DNA from: Chrysogorgia sp. JL179-B06
Taxonomy: Eukaryota > Cnidaria > Anthozoa > Scleralcyonacea > Chrysogorgiidae
Assembly (NCBI GenBank): GCA_035772405.1
Contig: JAYKKM010000016.1
Location: 307,501 to 371,500 of the forward strand
Direction: 5' to 3'
Length of the DNA stretch: 64,000 nt
Below the pieces are notes generated by a model that ran no database searches, had not been told where the DNA came from, and worked only from the letters and a program-made list of their open reading frames with translations. This document shows positions 33,695 to 47,039 of this stretch, one piece after another (the stretch's first letter is position 1; each line of letters starts with the position of its first letter). Made by a program: the position numbers and the translations under genes.

Positions 33695-33933
33695 CGTTGC
33701 CGAGAGCCTATAGTCACGAGTTCTGTATATATGGTGGTAATGCCGGGATAAGATTCTGGGTATATTATAGGTAATATTTGGCATTTCACTCGATCAAACT
33801 ACATGTTGAAAGGATTTATGGTGAAGGAAAATTTCGAGTGTTGGAATACATACATTTTAAGACCAAACCGAGACCAGTTGCGAAAAATGTAACTATGCTA
33901 GTGCAATGCTAGTGCAGTGCTCTGACCACTGAG

Positions 33934-34211
<278 letters not shown>

Positions 34212-34289
34212 TAGAGTGCTGCGTAGACAGTGTTTTGAATATATAGCAAAGTGAAAAGGTGGTAAACTGCCAAGAATTTAGTGACGAGA

Positions 34290-34324
34290 TACTGACGTTT
34301 CGAGCGGAGCCCTTCATCAGAGTA
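34290..34324 (-). ncRNA. Hammerhead ribozyme motif, H3
   Basis: Identical to H1 and H2 (CTGATGA, GGGC/GCTC, GAAAC, GTC, 4-bp stem I). The TATA-like sequence that normally lies 30-45 bp upstream is now about 215 bp away on the other side of an inserted MITE. Confidence 0.75.
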
Positions 34325-34358
34325 AGACGAGATGAAATGAAATAAATAGGGCTTATAT

Positions 34359-34538
34359 CAGGCGCGGATTTAGAAGTTAGTCGCATAAATTAGATTTAGA
34401 ATTTGCAATTCAAAATACCTGTGAATAACAATCCTATTGGATAGGTTTTTATTCTGAATTATTCTTAAGAAAAGCATAACCAATAGGGTTGTTCATGAAG
34501 TGTCTAATTTATGCGACTAACTTCTAAATCCGCGCCTG
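34359..34538. mobile_element. MITE inserted in the PLE-1 terminal region, H3 only
   Basis: A 180-bp element with inverted ends CAGGCGCGGATTTAGAAG and its complement, extending at least 35 bp inward. It sits inside the (TA)-like TATA box: left flank TTATAT, right flank TATATATA. H1, H2 and H4 have the empty site. It marks H3 as a physically different copy or allele. Confidence 0.8.
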
Positions 34539-34839
34539 TATATATATGCCAAAAGGGTGTCACAAGTAGAAAGTAGCCAATCAAATGCACGGGAGATAAA
34601 CAAACTAATAATTGATGAGATGGGAAACGTAAGATCATTTGCTATTTTTAACAGTCGATCAGCAAGCAGACTGAGGGGGCGGGAGAAATGACAGGTCCAA
34701 TATTCAAGGGGATTAGGCGATAATATTAGCATAAGAAACAAAAAATTTGAAAAGGAATGAAAATGCATACGCGAATAATAAAAAATTAATAATAATAAAG
34801 GTTCCAAGCAAACTAAAATAACCAAAAACTTGTAGGAAA

Positions 34840-37359
34840 TTAAATAAAAGAAAAACGTTCGTTAAGACCAAGAGGATGTGTGGTGCCAAGTTTAAAAATG
34901 AGACGCTTCTCTTGACGCTTGCGGTTATCGTTGCCACCGGAGATGGGAAGGATGGCACAGACTTTCATGTCTGAAACCAAATGGTTGGAGCTGTTGAAAT
35001 GGCGGGCTACAGGTTTGTCACCATCATTGATCCTCACGGAACGAAGATGTTCAGCAAACCTGTCTGAAAGACGTCGCCCAGTTTCACCGATGTAGATTTT
35101 AGGGCATTTATCGCATGAAATGCAATAAATTATGTTGGTGGACGTGCATGAAAAAGCATGACGGATTGTGTGGTCGAATTTGGGGGCAGTAATAAATGTA
35201 GTGGGATTGAGAAAAGCGCATGTGTTACAGCGGGAACGGCCGCAAGAAAATGTTCCCGCTGGTGCCGAGGTATTTTGTTTAAGGGCACTATGTACTAAGG
35301 AGTCACGAATGTTTTTATTACGGCGAAAAGATACCAAAGGGTTGTCGGTGAAAATGGCTGACGTCTCAGGATCATTTTGTAAAATGTGAAAATTCCGATT
35401 AATAATATTTTTAACTTTAAAATTGAAAGGATGAAATGTTAGAACTAAAGGAATTTTATTGTTTGAAACTCGTTCCAAAGATGGTTCAAGGGCGTCTAAA
35501 CGGGGGACGAGAAAAGCTTTCTGAACGGCGAGGTCTAAAAGGTTGGTAGGGTAACCACGTTGGACAAAAAAAGATCTCATTTCCATTGATTTGACTTGAA
35601 AATCTTGGTCGTCGCTACATAAGCGGCGAAGACGCAAGAATTGAGAGTAAGGGATGGATTGCTTAGTGTGGTTGGGATGAGAGGATGAAAATAGAAGATA
35701 ACTATGGGAGTCAGTAGGCTTGTACGAGACCGACGTTTTCAGCGAATCACCATTAATCGAAATTAAAATATCAAGGAACGACACAGAGGTCTCGCTGATT
35801 TCCCACGTGAACTTCAGAGCAGGATGAAAATCATCAACAAAGTTGATGAACTGCTCTAAAAGGACACGTGAACACGACGCTGTTCCTAAACAGTCATCGA
35901 TAAATCTTCCGAAAAAATCAGGCAAGGGACCCGTGTATTGTTCAAAGATCTGTTTTTCAACATAACCAACAAATAAATTAGCATAGCTTGGACCCATTTT
36001 GGTGCCCATCGCAACACCACTTATTTGTTGATAATGTTCACCATCAAACGAAAAATTGTTAAGGGTAAGCACTAGTTCTGCTAAGCGGAGTAACGTGGTT
36101 GTGGAGGGTTCTAAATTAGTGCGCTGATCAAAGAAAAACTTCAGAGCTTCAAGGCCATCACAATGGGGAATGACGGTGTATAAGGACTTGACGTCCATCG
36201 TGAAAATAAATTTATCGGAACTACTGAAACGTAACTGGTCGAAAATTTGCAAGGCATGTTTAGTATCTTTGATATAAGAAGGCAACTTCTTAACCAAAGG
36301 ATACATAACGTTGTCTAGAAAACTGGAAACGAGCTCGGTGGGGCAACTACAAGCGGAAACAATCGGCCTGCCAGGATTGTTAGGTTTATGGATTTTAGGT
36401 AGGAAATATATGACAGGCGTTCTGGGGGTTGTTAATATAAGGTTAGATGCAGAGGCAGGCAATTCACCGGCTTGGATGAAATTCTTGATGGTAGTTTTGA
36501 CGGATTTTTGGTGAGATTGAGTGGGATCGGAATTCAACTTAGTATAAAAGATGGTGTCGCTGAGTTGACGAAGAGCCTCTTGTCGATACAAGTCCGCTCT
36601 CCAGACAACTACAGCGCCACCTTTGTCCGCAGGTTTTATGACAACGTCATTTCGGCATCGTAATGAATTCAAAGCTAGAAGCTCTTCTTTGTTAAGGTTA
36701 TGAACTTGTTTTCTGCGCGGAGGTTGCAATTTATCAATGTCATGGCGGCATTGTCTTACGAAAAGATCAAGGGAAGAAAAATCACCTTCGGATGGAGACC
36801 AAGACGACTTCTTGGGGTTGAGTTCTTCGAAAATATCCTTATTGCTATTGAAAGTGGGCTTATCATGAAAAAAGGCTTTGAGGCGCATGCGGCGGAAGAA
36901 AGATTCGGTATCCTCTTTAACTGAAAATAGATCGATGGGCCCGGAGTTGGGAACAAACTTGAGACCTTTCGCAAGAAAATATCTCTCGGGGTCAGATAAT
37001 GGCAAATCAGAGGGAATAGTGAAAACTAGACGAGTGACTTCGTTAGAGGAACTAGTGCTTTGGGAGGGATTCGGGGAAGGACCCAGTAATTTGGCCAATT
37101 TGGACGCCTTAACGTCTTTAAGAAAAACATAGAGTCTGGAATTTAGCATGCGAATTTGTTGAACGATAGCGGTAAACAAAATAGGTGGGCAGACCTGGGA
37201 GAGAGAGGACTTACATCCCGAGATGTAGTCATCAGTATGTTGTAAATTACTGGACATAGATTTAATAGTGATACGCATCAAACGACGGGAATGACTCGAA
37301 CAAGCCGCTGATATGTGATGGGAATAACGACGATCGATAGCGGGGAGATTAAAAGACAA
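34840..37359 (-). CDS. PLE-1 polyprotein: reverse transcriptase plus GIY-YIG endonuclease
   Basis: An 839-residue open frame. It has N-terminal basic and polar regions, then IKPADKGGAVVVW (241-253), PKIHKPNNPGRPIVS (321-335), RT motif A FTMDVKSLYT with Asp389, motif B GVAMGTKMGPSYANLF (448-463), motif C RFIDD with Asp488/489 (most PLEs have YIDD or FIDD here) and SVSFLDI. A Cys cluster CGRSRCNTC (706-714) precedes the GIY-YIG nuclease: IIYCISC, KIYIGETGR (754-762), Glu770 in AEHL and a later Glu817. RT copies element RNA; the nuclease nicks target DNA. Length and domain order match complete endonuclease-bearing Penelope-like elements. No intron is evident. The start at MSFNLPAIDRR is shared with H2. 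Confidence 0.92.
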   Translation of the reverse strand: MSFNLPAIDRRYSHHISAACSSHSRRLMRITIKSMSSNLQHTDDYISGCKSSLSQVCPPILFTAIVQQIRMLNSRLYVFLKDVKASKLAKLLGPSPNPSQSTSSSNEVTRLVFTIPSDLPLSDPERYFLAKGLKFVPNSGPIDLFSVKEDTESFFRRMRLKAFFHDKPTFNSNKDIFEELNPKKSSWSPSEGDFSSLDLFVRQCRHDIDKLQPPRRKQVHNLNKEELLALNSLRCRNDVVIKPADKGGAVVVWRADLYRQEALRQLSDTIFYTKLNSDPTQSHQKSVKTTIKNFIQAGELPASASNLILTTPRTPVIYFLPKIHKPNNPGRPIVSACSCPTELVSSFLDNVMYPLVKKLPSYIKDTKHALQIFDQLRFSSSDKFIFTMDVKSLYTVIPHCDGLEALKFFFDQRTNLEPSTTTLLRLAELVLTLNNFSFDGEHYQQISGVAMGTKMGPSYANLFVGYVEKQIFEQYTGPLPDFFGRFIDDCLGTASCSRVLLEQFINFVDDFHPALKFTWEISETSVSFLDILISINGDSLKTSVSYKPTDSHSYLLFSSSHPNHTKQSIPYSQFLRLRRLCSDDQDFQVKSMEMRSFFVQRGYPTNLLDLAVQKAFLVPRLDALEPSLERVSNNKIPLVLTFHPFNFKVKNIINRNFHILQNDPETSAIFTDNPLVSFRRNKNIRDSLVHSALKQNTSAPAGTFSCGRSRCNTCAFLNPTTFITAPKFDHTIRHAFSCTSTNIIYCISCDKCPKIYIGETGRRLSDRFAEHLRSVRINDGDKPVARHFNSSNHLVSDMKVCAILPISGGNDNRKRQEKRLIFKLGTTHPLGLNERFSFI

Positions 37360-37450
37360 TAAATCAAAAGAGGATCTAAAACCGTAGGGAATGACCCCCC
37401 GATATAAACAACGACTAATAAAAGTAATGTGACTGGAAAAACGGGTTTTT
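37349..37450. other. Asymmetric spacer at the H3/H4 axis
   Basis: Reverse complement of 14104-14207. H3 continues uninterrupted into it (it is the PLE-1 leader). H4 starts at CTCCCGCTATCG right after AAAAACGGGTTTTTT. The arms outside are close to perfect inverted copies. Confidence 0.8.
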
Positions 37451-37516
37451 TCTCCCGCTATCGATCGTCGTTATTCCCATCACATATCAGCGGCTTGTTC
37501 GAGTCATTCCCGTCGT

Positions 37517-39960
37517 TTGATGCGTATCACTATTAAATCTATGTCCAGTAATTTACAACATACTGATGACTACATCTCGGGATGTAAGTCCTCTCTCTCC
37601 CAGGTCTGCCCACCTATTTTGTTTACCGCTATCGTTCAACAAATTCGCATGCTAAATTCCAGACTCTATGTTTTTCTTAAAGACGTTAAGGCGTCCAAAT
37701 TGGCCAAATTACTGGGTCCTTCCCCGAATCCCTCCCAAAGCACTAGTTCCTCTAACGAAGTCACTCGTCTAGTTTTCACTATTCCCCTCTGATTTGCCAT
37801 TATCTGACCCCGAGAGATCTTTTCTTGCGAAAGGTCTCAAGTTTGTTCCCAACTCCGGGCCCATCGATCTATTTTCAGTTAAAGAGGATACCGAATCTTT
37901 CTTCCGCCGCATGCGCCTCAAAGCCTTTTTTCATGATAAGCCCACTTTCAATAGCAATAAGGATATTTTCGAAGAACTCAACCCCAAGAAGTCGTCTTGG
38001 TCTCCATCCGAAGGTGATTTTTCTTCCCTTGATCTTTTCGTAAGACAATGCCGCCATGACATTGATAAATTGCAACCTCCGCGCAGAAAACAAGTTCATA
38101 ACCTTAACAAAGAAGAGCTTCTAGCTTTGAATTCATTACGATGCCGAAATGACGTTGTCATAAAACCTGCGGACAAAGGTGGCGCTGTAGTTGTCTGGAG
38201 AGCGGACTTGTATCGACAAGAGGCTCTTCGTCAACTCAGCGACACCATCTTTTATACTAAGTTGAATTCCGATCCCACTCAATCTCACCAAAAATCCGTC
38301 AAAACTACCATCAAGAATTTCATCCAAGCCGGTGAATTGCCTGCCTCTGCATCTAACCTTATATTAACAACCCCCAGAACGCCTGTCATATATTTCCTAC
38401 CTAAAATCCATAAACCTAACAATCCTGGCAGGCCGATTGTTTCCGCTTGTAGTTGCCCCACCGAGCTCGTTTCCAGTTTTCTAGACAACGTTATGTATCC
38501 TTTGGTTAAGAAGTTGCCTTCTTATATCAAAGATACTAAACATGCCTTGCAAATTTTCGACCAGTTTACGTTTCAGTAGTTCCGATAAATTTATTTTCAC
38601 GATGGACGTCAAGTCCTTATACACCGTCATTCCCCATTGTGATGGCCTTGAAGCTCTGAAGTTTTTCTTTGATCAGCGCACTAATTTAGAACCCTCCACA
38701 ACCACGTTACTCCGCTTAGCAGAACTAGTGCTTACCCTTAACAATTTTTCGTTTGATGGTGAACATTATCAACAAATAAGTGGTGTTGCGATGGGCACCA
38801 AAATGGGTCCAAGCTATGCTAATTTATTTGTTGGTTATGTTGAAAAACAGATCTTTGAACAATACACGGGTCCCTTGCCTGATTTTTTCGGAAGATTTAT
38901 CGATGACTGTTTAGGAACAGCGTCGTGTTCACGTGTCCTTTTAGAGCAGTTCATCAACTTTGTTGATGATTTTCATCCTGCTCTGAAGTTCACGTGGGAA
39001 ATCAGCGAGACCTCTGTGTCGTTCCTTGATATTTTAATTTCGATTAATGGTGATTCGCTGAAAACGTCGGTCTCGTACAAGCCTACTGACTCCCATAGTT
39101 ATCTTCTATTTTCATCCTCTCATCCCAACCACACTAAGCAATCCATCCCTTACTCTCAATTCTTGCGTCTTCGCCGCTTATGTAGCGACGACCAAGATTT
39201 TCAAGTCAAATCAATGGAAATGAGATCTTTTTTTGTCCAACGTGGTTACCCTACCAACCTTTTAGACCTCGCCGTTCAGAAAGCTTTTCTCGTCCCCCGT
39301 TTAGACGCCCTTGAACCATCTTTGGAACGAGTTTCAAACAATAAAATTCCTTTAGTTCTAACATTTCATCCTTTCAATTTTAAAGTTAAAAATATTATTA
39401 ATCGGAATTTTCACATTTTACAAAATGATCCTGAGACGTCAGCCATTTTCACCGACAACCCTTTGGTATCTTTTCGCCGTAATAAAAACATTCGTGACTC
39501 CTTAGTACATAGTGCCCTTAAACAAAATACCTCGGCACCAGCGGGAACATTTTCTTGCGGCCGTTCCCGCTGTAACACATGCGCTTTTCTCAATCCCACT
39601 ACAGTTATTACTGCCCCCAAATTCGACCACACAATCCGTCATGCTTTTTCATGCACGTCCACCAACATAATTTATTGCATTTCATGCGATAAATGCCCTA
39701 AAATCTACATCGGTGAAACTGGGCGACGTCTTTCAGACAGGTTTGCTGAACATCTTCGTTCCGTGAGGATCAATGATGGTGACAAACCTGTAGCCCGCCA
39801 TTTCAACAGCTCCAACCATTTGGTTTCAGACATGAAAGTCTGTGCCATCCTTCCCATCTCCGGTGGCAACGATAACCGCAAGCGTCAAGAGAAGCGTCTC
39901 ATTTTTAAACTTGGCACCACACATCCTCTTGGTCTTAACGAACGTTTTTCTTTTATTTAA
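37517..39960 (+). pseudogene. PLE-1 reverse transcriptase/endonuclease, frameshifted (H4)
   Basis: Open from an internal Met at 37517. An extra C near 37787 moves the frame for the next section (37794-38579), and an extra T near 38566 moves it again. The rest (38542-39960, 472 codons) is open through motif A, RFIDD, the Cys cluster and the whole GIY-YIG domain. Only two single-base homopolymer changes separate it from a continuous frame. Confidence 0.87.
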
Positions 39961-40291
39961 TTTCCTACAAGTTTTTTGGTTATTTTAGTTTGCTTGGAAC
40001 CTTTATTATTATTAATTTTTTATTATTCGCGTATGCATTTTCATTCCTTTTCAAATTTTTTGTTTCTTATGCTAATATTATCGCCTAATCCCCTTGAATA
40101 TTGGACCTGTCATTTCTCCCGCCCCCTCAGTCTGCTTGCTGATCGACTGTTAAAAATAGCAAATGATCTTACGTTTCCCATCTCATTAATTATTAGTTTG
40201 TTTATCTCCCGTGCATTTGATTGGCTACTTTCTACTTGTGACACCCTTTTGGCATATATATAAGCCCTATTTATTTCATTTCATCTCGTCT

Positions 40292-40327
40292 TACTCTGAT
40301 GAAGGGCTCCGCTCGAAAACGTCAGTA
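40292..40327 (+). ncRNA. Hammerhead ribozyme motif with one extra A, H4
   Basis: Same as H2 but GAAAAC replaces GAAAC between stem II and GTC. A real extra A in the core would probably impair cleavage; like other H4 changes it falls in a homopolymer and may be a read error. Confidence 0.65.
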
Positions 40328-40408
40328 TCTCGTCACTAAATTCTTGGCAGTTTACCACCTTTTCACTTTGCTATATATTCAAAACACTGTCTACGCAGCA
40401 CTCTACTT

Positions 40409-41486
<1,078 letters not shown>

Positions 41487-41561
<75 letters not shown>
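41487..41561. repeat. (TA)n microsatellite, H4 right of 240-bp array
   Basis: Pure TA array joining the truncated last satellite unit to TAGCTCAG of the truncated tRNA-like unit. Confidence 0.95.
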
Positions 41562-41562
<1 letters not shown>

Positions 41563-41801
41563 CTCAGTGGTCAGAGCACTGCACTAGCATTGCACTAGCA
41601 TAGTTGCATTTTTCGCAACTGGTCTCGGTTTGGTCTTAAAATGTATGTATTCCAACACTCGAAATTTTCCTTCACCATAAATCCTTTCAACATGTAGTTT
41701 GATCGAGTGAAATGCCAAATATTACCTATAATATACCCAGAATCTTATCCCGGCATTACCACCATATATACAGAACTCGTGACTATAGGCTCTCGGCAAC
41801 G

Positions 41802-41872
41802 GCTTCCGTAGCTCAGTGGTCAGAGCACTGCACTAACATCGCAGGGTTGCGGGTTCAATTCCAGCCGGAAGG
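41802..41872 (+). tRNA. tRNA-like unit (loop centre AAC), H4
   Basis: GCTTCCG/CGGAAGG acceptor, A-box TAGCTCAGTGG, B-box GGTTCAATTCC, loop CTAACAT, as in H3. Repeat-borne; functionality doubtful. Confidence 0.5.
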
Positions 41873-42076
41873 CCTTGAAGTTGCATTTTTCGCAACTGGT
41901 CCCGGTTTGGTCTTAAAATGTATGTATTCCAACACTCGAAATTTTCCTTCACCATAAATCCTTTCAACATGTAGTTTGATCGAGTGAAATGCCAAATATT
42001 ACCTATAATATACCCAGAATCTTATCCCGGCATTACCACCATATATACAGAACTCGTGACTAGGCTCTCGGCAACG

Positions 42077-42147
42077 GCTTCCGTAGCTCAGTGGTCAGAG
42101 CACTGCACTAGCATCGCAGGGTTGCGGGTCCAATTCCTACCGTTAGG
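42077..42147 (+). tRNA. tRNA-like unit (loop centre AGC), H4
   Basis: Counterpart of 17946-18016. The T-stem 5' side reads GCGGG here, against the changed GGTCGCGGG context in H2. Degenerate acceptor 3' strand. Confidence 0.4.
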
Positions 42148-42243
42148 CCGCTAAGTTGCATTTTTCGCAACTGGTCCCGGTTTGGTCTTAAAATGTATGT
42201 ATTCCAACACTCGAAATTTTCCTTCACCATAAATCCTTTCAAC

Positions 42244-42248
42244 ATATA

Positions 42249-42327
<79 letters not shown>
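42244..42327. repeat. (TA)n microsatellite between tRNA array and PLE-2, H4
   Basis: TA array with two TATTATA slips. Confidence 0.95.
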
Positions 42328-42328
<1 letters not shown>

Positions 42329-42331
<3 letters not shown>

Positions 42332-42811
42332 TTTTCGCTTACCTCAAAACTGGTCTGCTACAACTTGTTTCATCTGTAAAAGAATCTTCAGGCAGTGACA
42401 ATATCGAAAGGGATGACCGCTTATTTATAGGCTTTCTGCCGGAAAGTGGGGCGTATGTGGGGGACAAAGCATGAGGTCATGGCTTTGTTTGCGTTGATTA
42501 CGCGAAATTTATTACGATGACGACACTGTGAAATTATTTCCGCTCTTTTGTTGAGTAAACTATTCTTATTTTTTTCTTTTAAAATACAAAATTTTTCTTC
42601 TAAACATAAATTGCATCGTTTTGATCCTCCTGTGTACGAAATAGAATGTTTTAGAATTTGCCAATTAATACTGAAATCTTTATTGTTTTCTTTCAATGTC
42701 CAAATATATTTCGAAAGTTCGGTGTCATTTTCATGCTTTTTATGTTGAAAAGATTTAGTGTGGTTGGCCAATCGCTCTTTGAATGTGGTTGCAATCATAC
42801 CAATGTAGTGT

Positions 42812-42845
<34 letters not shown>

Positions 42846-43268
42846 TCGTTTGTGATGTTTACTGTCACTGTTGCTTTGTATACTATGTCTCTAGTCATGC
42901 ATTGTTCTTGAAGCGGGCAAATGGTGTTCTCTCTACAACTGCAATTAGTAGCGTCCCTATCCTGCGGTTTGATGTTCCTAGCTATGCGTGCATTGTGCTT
43001 AGTGATTATTGACTTAACATTGTTCATGCAGCTGTAACTTACTTTAACTGTATTTCTGTTAAAAATCTTATGGAGCTTGTGGTGCGGAGGGAAATGTTTG
43101 TCAATTAGGCTAAGGAAATTACGTCCTATGTTAGTGCTGACACTCTTGCTAAATGGTGGGTTGAACCAAATGATATTGCGTTGCCTATTCCTACGTGGTC
43201 GTTGCGGTGTATCATGAGTGTAGCTAAGTTCATGATTAAAGTTGCTGTGCCTAAGCGCGTTCTATTTG
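42329..43268 (-). mobile_element. PLE-2 fragment lacking its 5' terminal repeat (H4)
   Basis: Has the 3' terminal repeat (42329-42452) and coding region, but breaks off at about 43265 (CGCGTTC followed by TATTTGCACAACTTATATA). The first part of the fragment and the inverted repeat seen in H2 and H3 are missing. A further TA array follows at once. Confidence 0.75.
42421..43266 (-). pseudogene. PLE-2 RT C-terminus/GIY-YIG fragment (H4)
   Basis: The endonuclease part is best preserved here: 125 codons (42421-42798) are open, from the sequence just after YIG (TTFKERLANHTKSF) through a CNLCLEEKFCIL Cys pair and the KNSLLNKRAEIISQCRH tail typical of PLE endonucleases, to a stop in the terminal repeat. 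The upstream Cys-rich CSCRENTICPLQEQC part (42755-43027) is one frame away across the (AAT)n tract. Confidence 0.78.
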
Positions 43269-43276
43269 CACAACTT

Positions 43277-43466
<190 letters not shown>

Positions 43467-43519
43467 CCTACAGTAGACAAATTTAGCAGAGTGACATACA
43501 GTACCTAGGAGGTAAATAC

Positions 43520-43925
43520 CAGGGCTCAAAATAACAGCCGGTCAATGACCGGCCAAATTTTTAATGTGTCCGTTCAAATTTGTATAATGCCGATCATTTT
43601 GACCGGTCATATTACTTGCAATTAATTTTATTACTTCCATTTGAACATTGTTGTACTGTTGTATACTCGTTTCATAATGTCTGATATATATTGAAGTGAA
43701 CTATGCATGCTTTTCCTTTTTATGACAAACATTCATATCAGTACTAGCTTATATGTATAGTGTAGAATATACTTTACATGTTTTTTGTTGTGGGTTGTGT
43801 TTTTGTTGGTTTTTTTTGGGGGGAGGGGTGTCGTGAAGTTTGGCCGGTCAAAAATCGCCTTTGATCTGTCACAATTGAAATAGTCACCATGACCGGCATA
43901 ACATGAAACGTTATTTTGAGCCCCG
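43520..43925. mobile_element. hAT-like MITE (CAGGGCTC ends), H4
   Basis: Direct copy of 19857-20262. Confidence 0.6.
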
Positions 43926-45898
43926 AAATACTGTGGTATTTACATAATAATTTGATATTTGAAAACACTGAAAATTGCTGTTGTTGCTTTCATATTTCCC
44001 CTGGGGCTATTTGCCACAGATTTTTGGCCCCACTGCAGGGCATTTGCACCTGCATTTCATCATTCGCCACTGTGGGGAATTAGCATCATTTTTTTTTAAT
44101 GTCAAATGCTGGGGGGATGGGCATGCTTGGATTTGACTGATACATAAACATGGGGATATACAGTATGTGATATCGCATTTGCATTTTCAGACAATTTTCT
44201 TAGCATTGTTCTATTAAAAGTAATAGAAAATGGCCTGGGCACTCTATATAACTTGCTGCAAACACAGTCAAGTGAATTTGTGAGAATTTGAAAGTACGGC
44301 ATACTTTGATTCAGTTTATGGGCTTTTCATCTCCAGGCCTTTTGTCCCTTGCATTGTTTCCATATATACAAAAATCTACCAATGGTGTAGTTTATAGTCT
44401 GTACATAAAGGAAAAGTGTTAAAACAATGATCAAAATGGCAGGCTCTTGAGTCATTAATTGTGTCCTGTCTGGCCCAGGCTGGTTTGTTAGAACACAATT
44501 GGTGGATGCTTTTTAACAATGAATGATGACTCACAAAAATTATAACAAAACAAACAACTGTTGTTCAATCAATACATTTATTGCTTGCAACTGCAGTCGT
44601 GTACACTGCTTATTGAACAACTGTCTCTGAAGTTTATTTGCATGCTGTGCTTGCATGTTATTGAAGGTGCATAAGCAATTGCAACATTTCTAAAGAGCCC
44701 AAACAACCTTCACATTGCTGTAAATCCACCCAACAGATGTTGACCTTTTGTGTCATCCAAGCAACTCACCACAGCACCAAACAATTTTGTGTTCCTTTCT
44801 CGAAACCTTTTACTTAATGGATTTTGACTGCCCTCAAACAATTGTTTTGCAGATAACATGTTTCACCCAAACAGCCAAGATCGAGGAAATTCCCAAAGCA
44901 CTGAAGGAGTTAGATGAGTACAATGAACATGCATAGATTTTGCTGTTTTAAGCTTTGGGATTTTTAATATTTTTGGCCAAGTTGTCACCATAATGCCAGG
45001 CCAATTAAAATGTTTAGTGTAAACTTACTACCATATATAATTCAAAATTGACCTTACTGAAATAGATGGTGATTTGTATGTTGAACAACAATTCATGGCG
45101 TGCAGAAAATATTACTTATTGGATTCCTCTGAGCCCAATATTACAAAATATTTAAGTCAAGAATTCAATATTGGGCGAGACCAAAGGTAGAACCTAATAT
45201 TTCAAATCGAGACTTAAATATTTTGTAACATTGGGCGAAGATGAATCCAACAGGTGTTTTATTATATCGAACAGAATATCTTAACACAAACATGTTTCTG
45301 AGCACGTTTCAAAAATATTAATGTTGTAGAATGGATCAATGGAAGGCATTGTTTATGTTTGCAATGAACAATGTTTAGCATTTAAGGTCGCAAAATATTA
45401 CAGTTAAATGTACAGCCACTATTTTTTTCGGTGAATGCTAAAGGGGATGACTCAAAAGGATCTTCACATTTTCTAAAACTACTAATCTCAAACCCTAACC
45501 TTGATCCTAACATTAACCCTAGATGGTCCGAATTAGCGCTCCAAAACAGCTGCGCATTTTTCTTTAGTCTTAAACTAACGTCTTACAACTTAGCGTAACG
45601 TCTTACAACGTAGCGTAACGTCTTACAACGTAGCGTAACGTCTTACAACGTAGCCTAACGTCTTATCACTTGCGTTGCATCCACGTTGAACATAAAATTA
45701 GCTTCGCAATTCTCGGAAAAAACAACACAACAAAATCGCGATTTGCGAAGCGCTAATTCGAACCTTACAAAAAATAAAGACCAGACAAAAACAGAAAGGT
45801 CTTTTTGAGTCATCTCTTTTAGCCACCCCCATCTTTTTCAATATCGTCAATTATTGTGGATTTTCTCTAATTGAATACTCTAATTTATACCATGAAAA
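43926..45898. other. Unassigned unique segment of the H unit (H4)
   Basis: Direct copy of 20263-22239, with minisatellite (about 45592-45668), foldback element (about 45119-45249) and possible exon (44853-44936). No recognised gene. Confidence 0.5.
44853..44936 (+). CDS. Possible terminal exon (H4 copy)
   Basis: Identical in its 28 codons to 21193-21276. Confidence 0.25.
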   Translation: MTCFTQTAKIEEIPKALKELDEYNEHA

Positions 45899-46972
45899 CA
45901 GGCCTTAAAATATCGGTCGGTCACGGACATTGTCCGACCCGTTCGTGAAATTGTCCGACGTAGGGAGGAAACTGCCGGACATTCTGTCCGACCCAAGTGA
46001 AATTGAGGTCAGTACGTATGGTGTCCGACCGAACTGTAATTTGTCCAACGTAAATGTACCCTTAGTCCAGGACCAGAAGCTCTTGTATTAAACTTAAATA
46101 GAGAATCAGGCTGATGTATGAAAAGTGAACCGGAAAGTGTTGTTTTATATAATCAAGCGCGGGATTTTCACTGTGTGGGTACGGCAGTTCGTTGCCAAGT
46201 TACTCATAGGCTATTGCCAGGTTTCAAATTACATTTCCACAAACCCTCGAGGCAAACTAAATAATTTGTCAAGCAGAAACAGAATTCAGTCAATCAATAT
46301 CATGGCACTGAAATAACAGAGAATGAGTTCTACTATTGAGGAACAGTTGTATACCTTTTGTAAGGATAGGCATACAAAGTATAGCTGTGTATTGTGTAAT
46401 GTTATAGTTTGTAACGTTTGTTCCACGCCAGCTAATCCTGACTCCAAAGGTTACAATGAAGATGCTAAAAAAGTAAGTATTTGCAAGAACTGTACTAAAC
46501 ATTCGCCGACATCTGAACCTTCTCGGAAAGTACAGAAAACTATATCTGCCATGTTTGGAAAATCAACTAAGACCTACTCATCAGGCTCTAGCTCCTTCTT
46601 CATCGTGTTCCTTTACGAGCAGAAATCCCAAATGGGAATGTAATTAGTGCGACAAGCTCTAAAGAACCTAGAACAGTTACGACGTCTACCGTAGAGAAAC
46701 GGAAGTCCGATCTATCGCAATACTCGGCAGTTATAGTTATTATCCGAAAGCCAATGGAGTAGAAATAGAACAGCGCGCAAAGAAATTATCAAAATCCCCC
46801 GATAAAGCGAACACTGATGTAGTATATGTCCGGGCTGCTACATCACAATCAAATGGATCCGAGCTAAACTGAACTCAAAGTAATCGGACATTATCAGATA
46901 TTTTGTCCGACCCAAACTCAAAGTCATCTGACATTTTGTCAGACGACGCTGCAAAAGATATTTTAAGGCCTG
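45899..46972 (+). mobile_element. hAT-like element, 1074 bp (H4, X site)
   Basis: Direct copy of 22240-23313 with the same ends and length. Confidence 0.8.
46323..46643 (+). CDS. 106-residue Cys-rich ORF (H4, X site)
   Basis: Same as 22664-22984 with a P-to-H change after the second Cys pair (CTKHSP). Function unknown. Confidence 0.4.
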   Translation: MSSTIEEQLYTFCKDRHTKYSCVLCNVIVCNVCSTPANPDSKGYNEDAKKVSICKNCTKHSPTSEPSRKVQKTISAMFGKSTKTYSSGSSSFFIVFLYEQKSQMGM

Positions 46973-47039
46973 TGAAAATTGAATACACATTTAATATAAA
47001 TACTCTATTTTATACCATGAAAATTGTTCCGAGTTTGTC

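Larger units (their letters stand above)
37451..40408 (+). mobile_element. Penelope-like element PLE-1, copy H4
   Basis: Plus-strand copy, head-to-head with H3. It mirrors H1 in lacking the first codons, consistent with H1-H2 being a reversed copy of H3-H4. Confidence 0.85.
41561..42243 (+). repeat. Tandem array of tRNA-containing units, H4
   Basis: Direct copy of 17428-18112: one truncated and two complete units. Confidence 0.8.
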
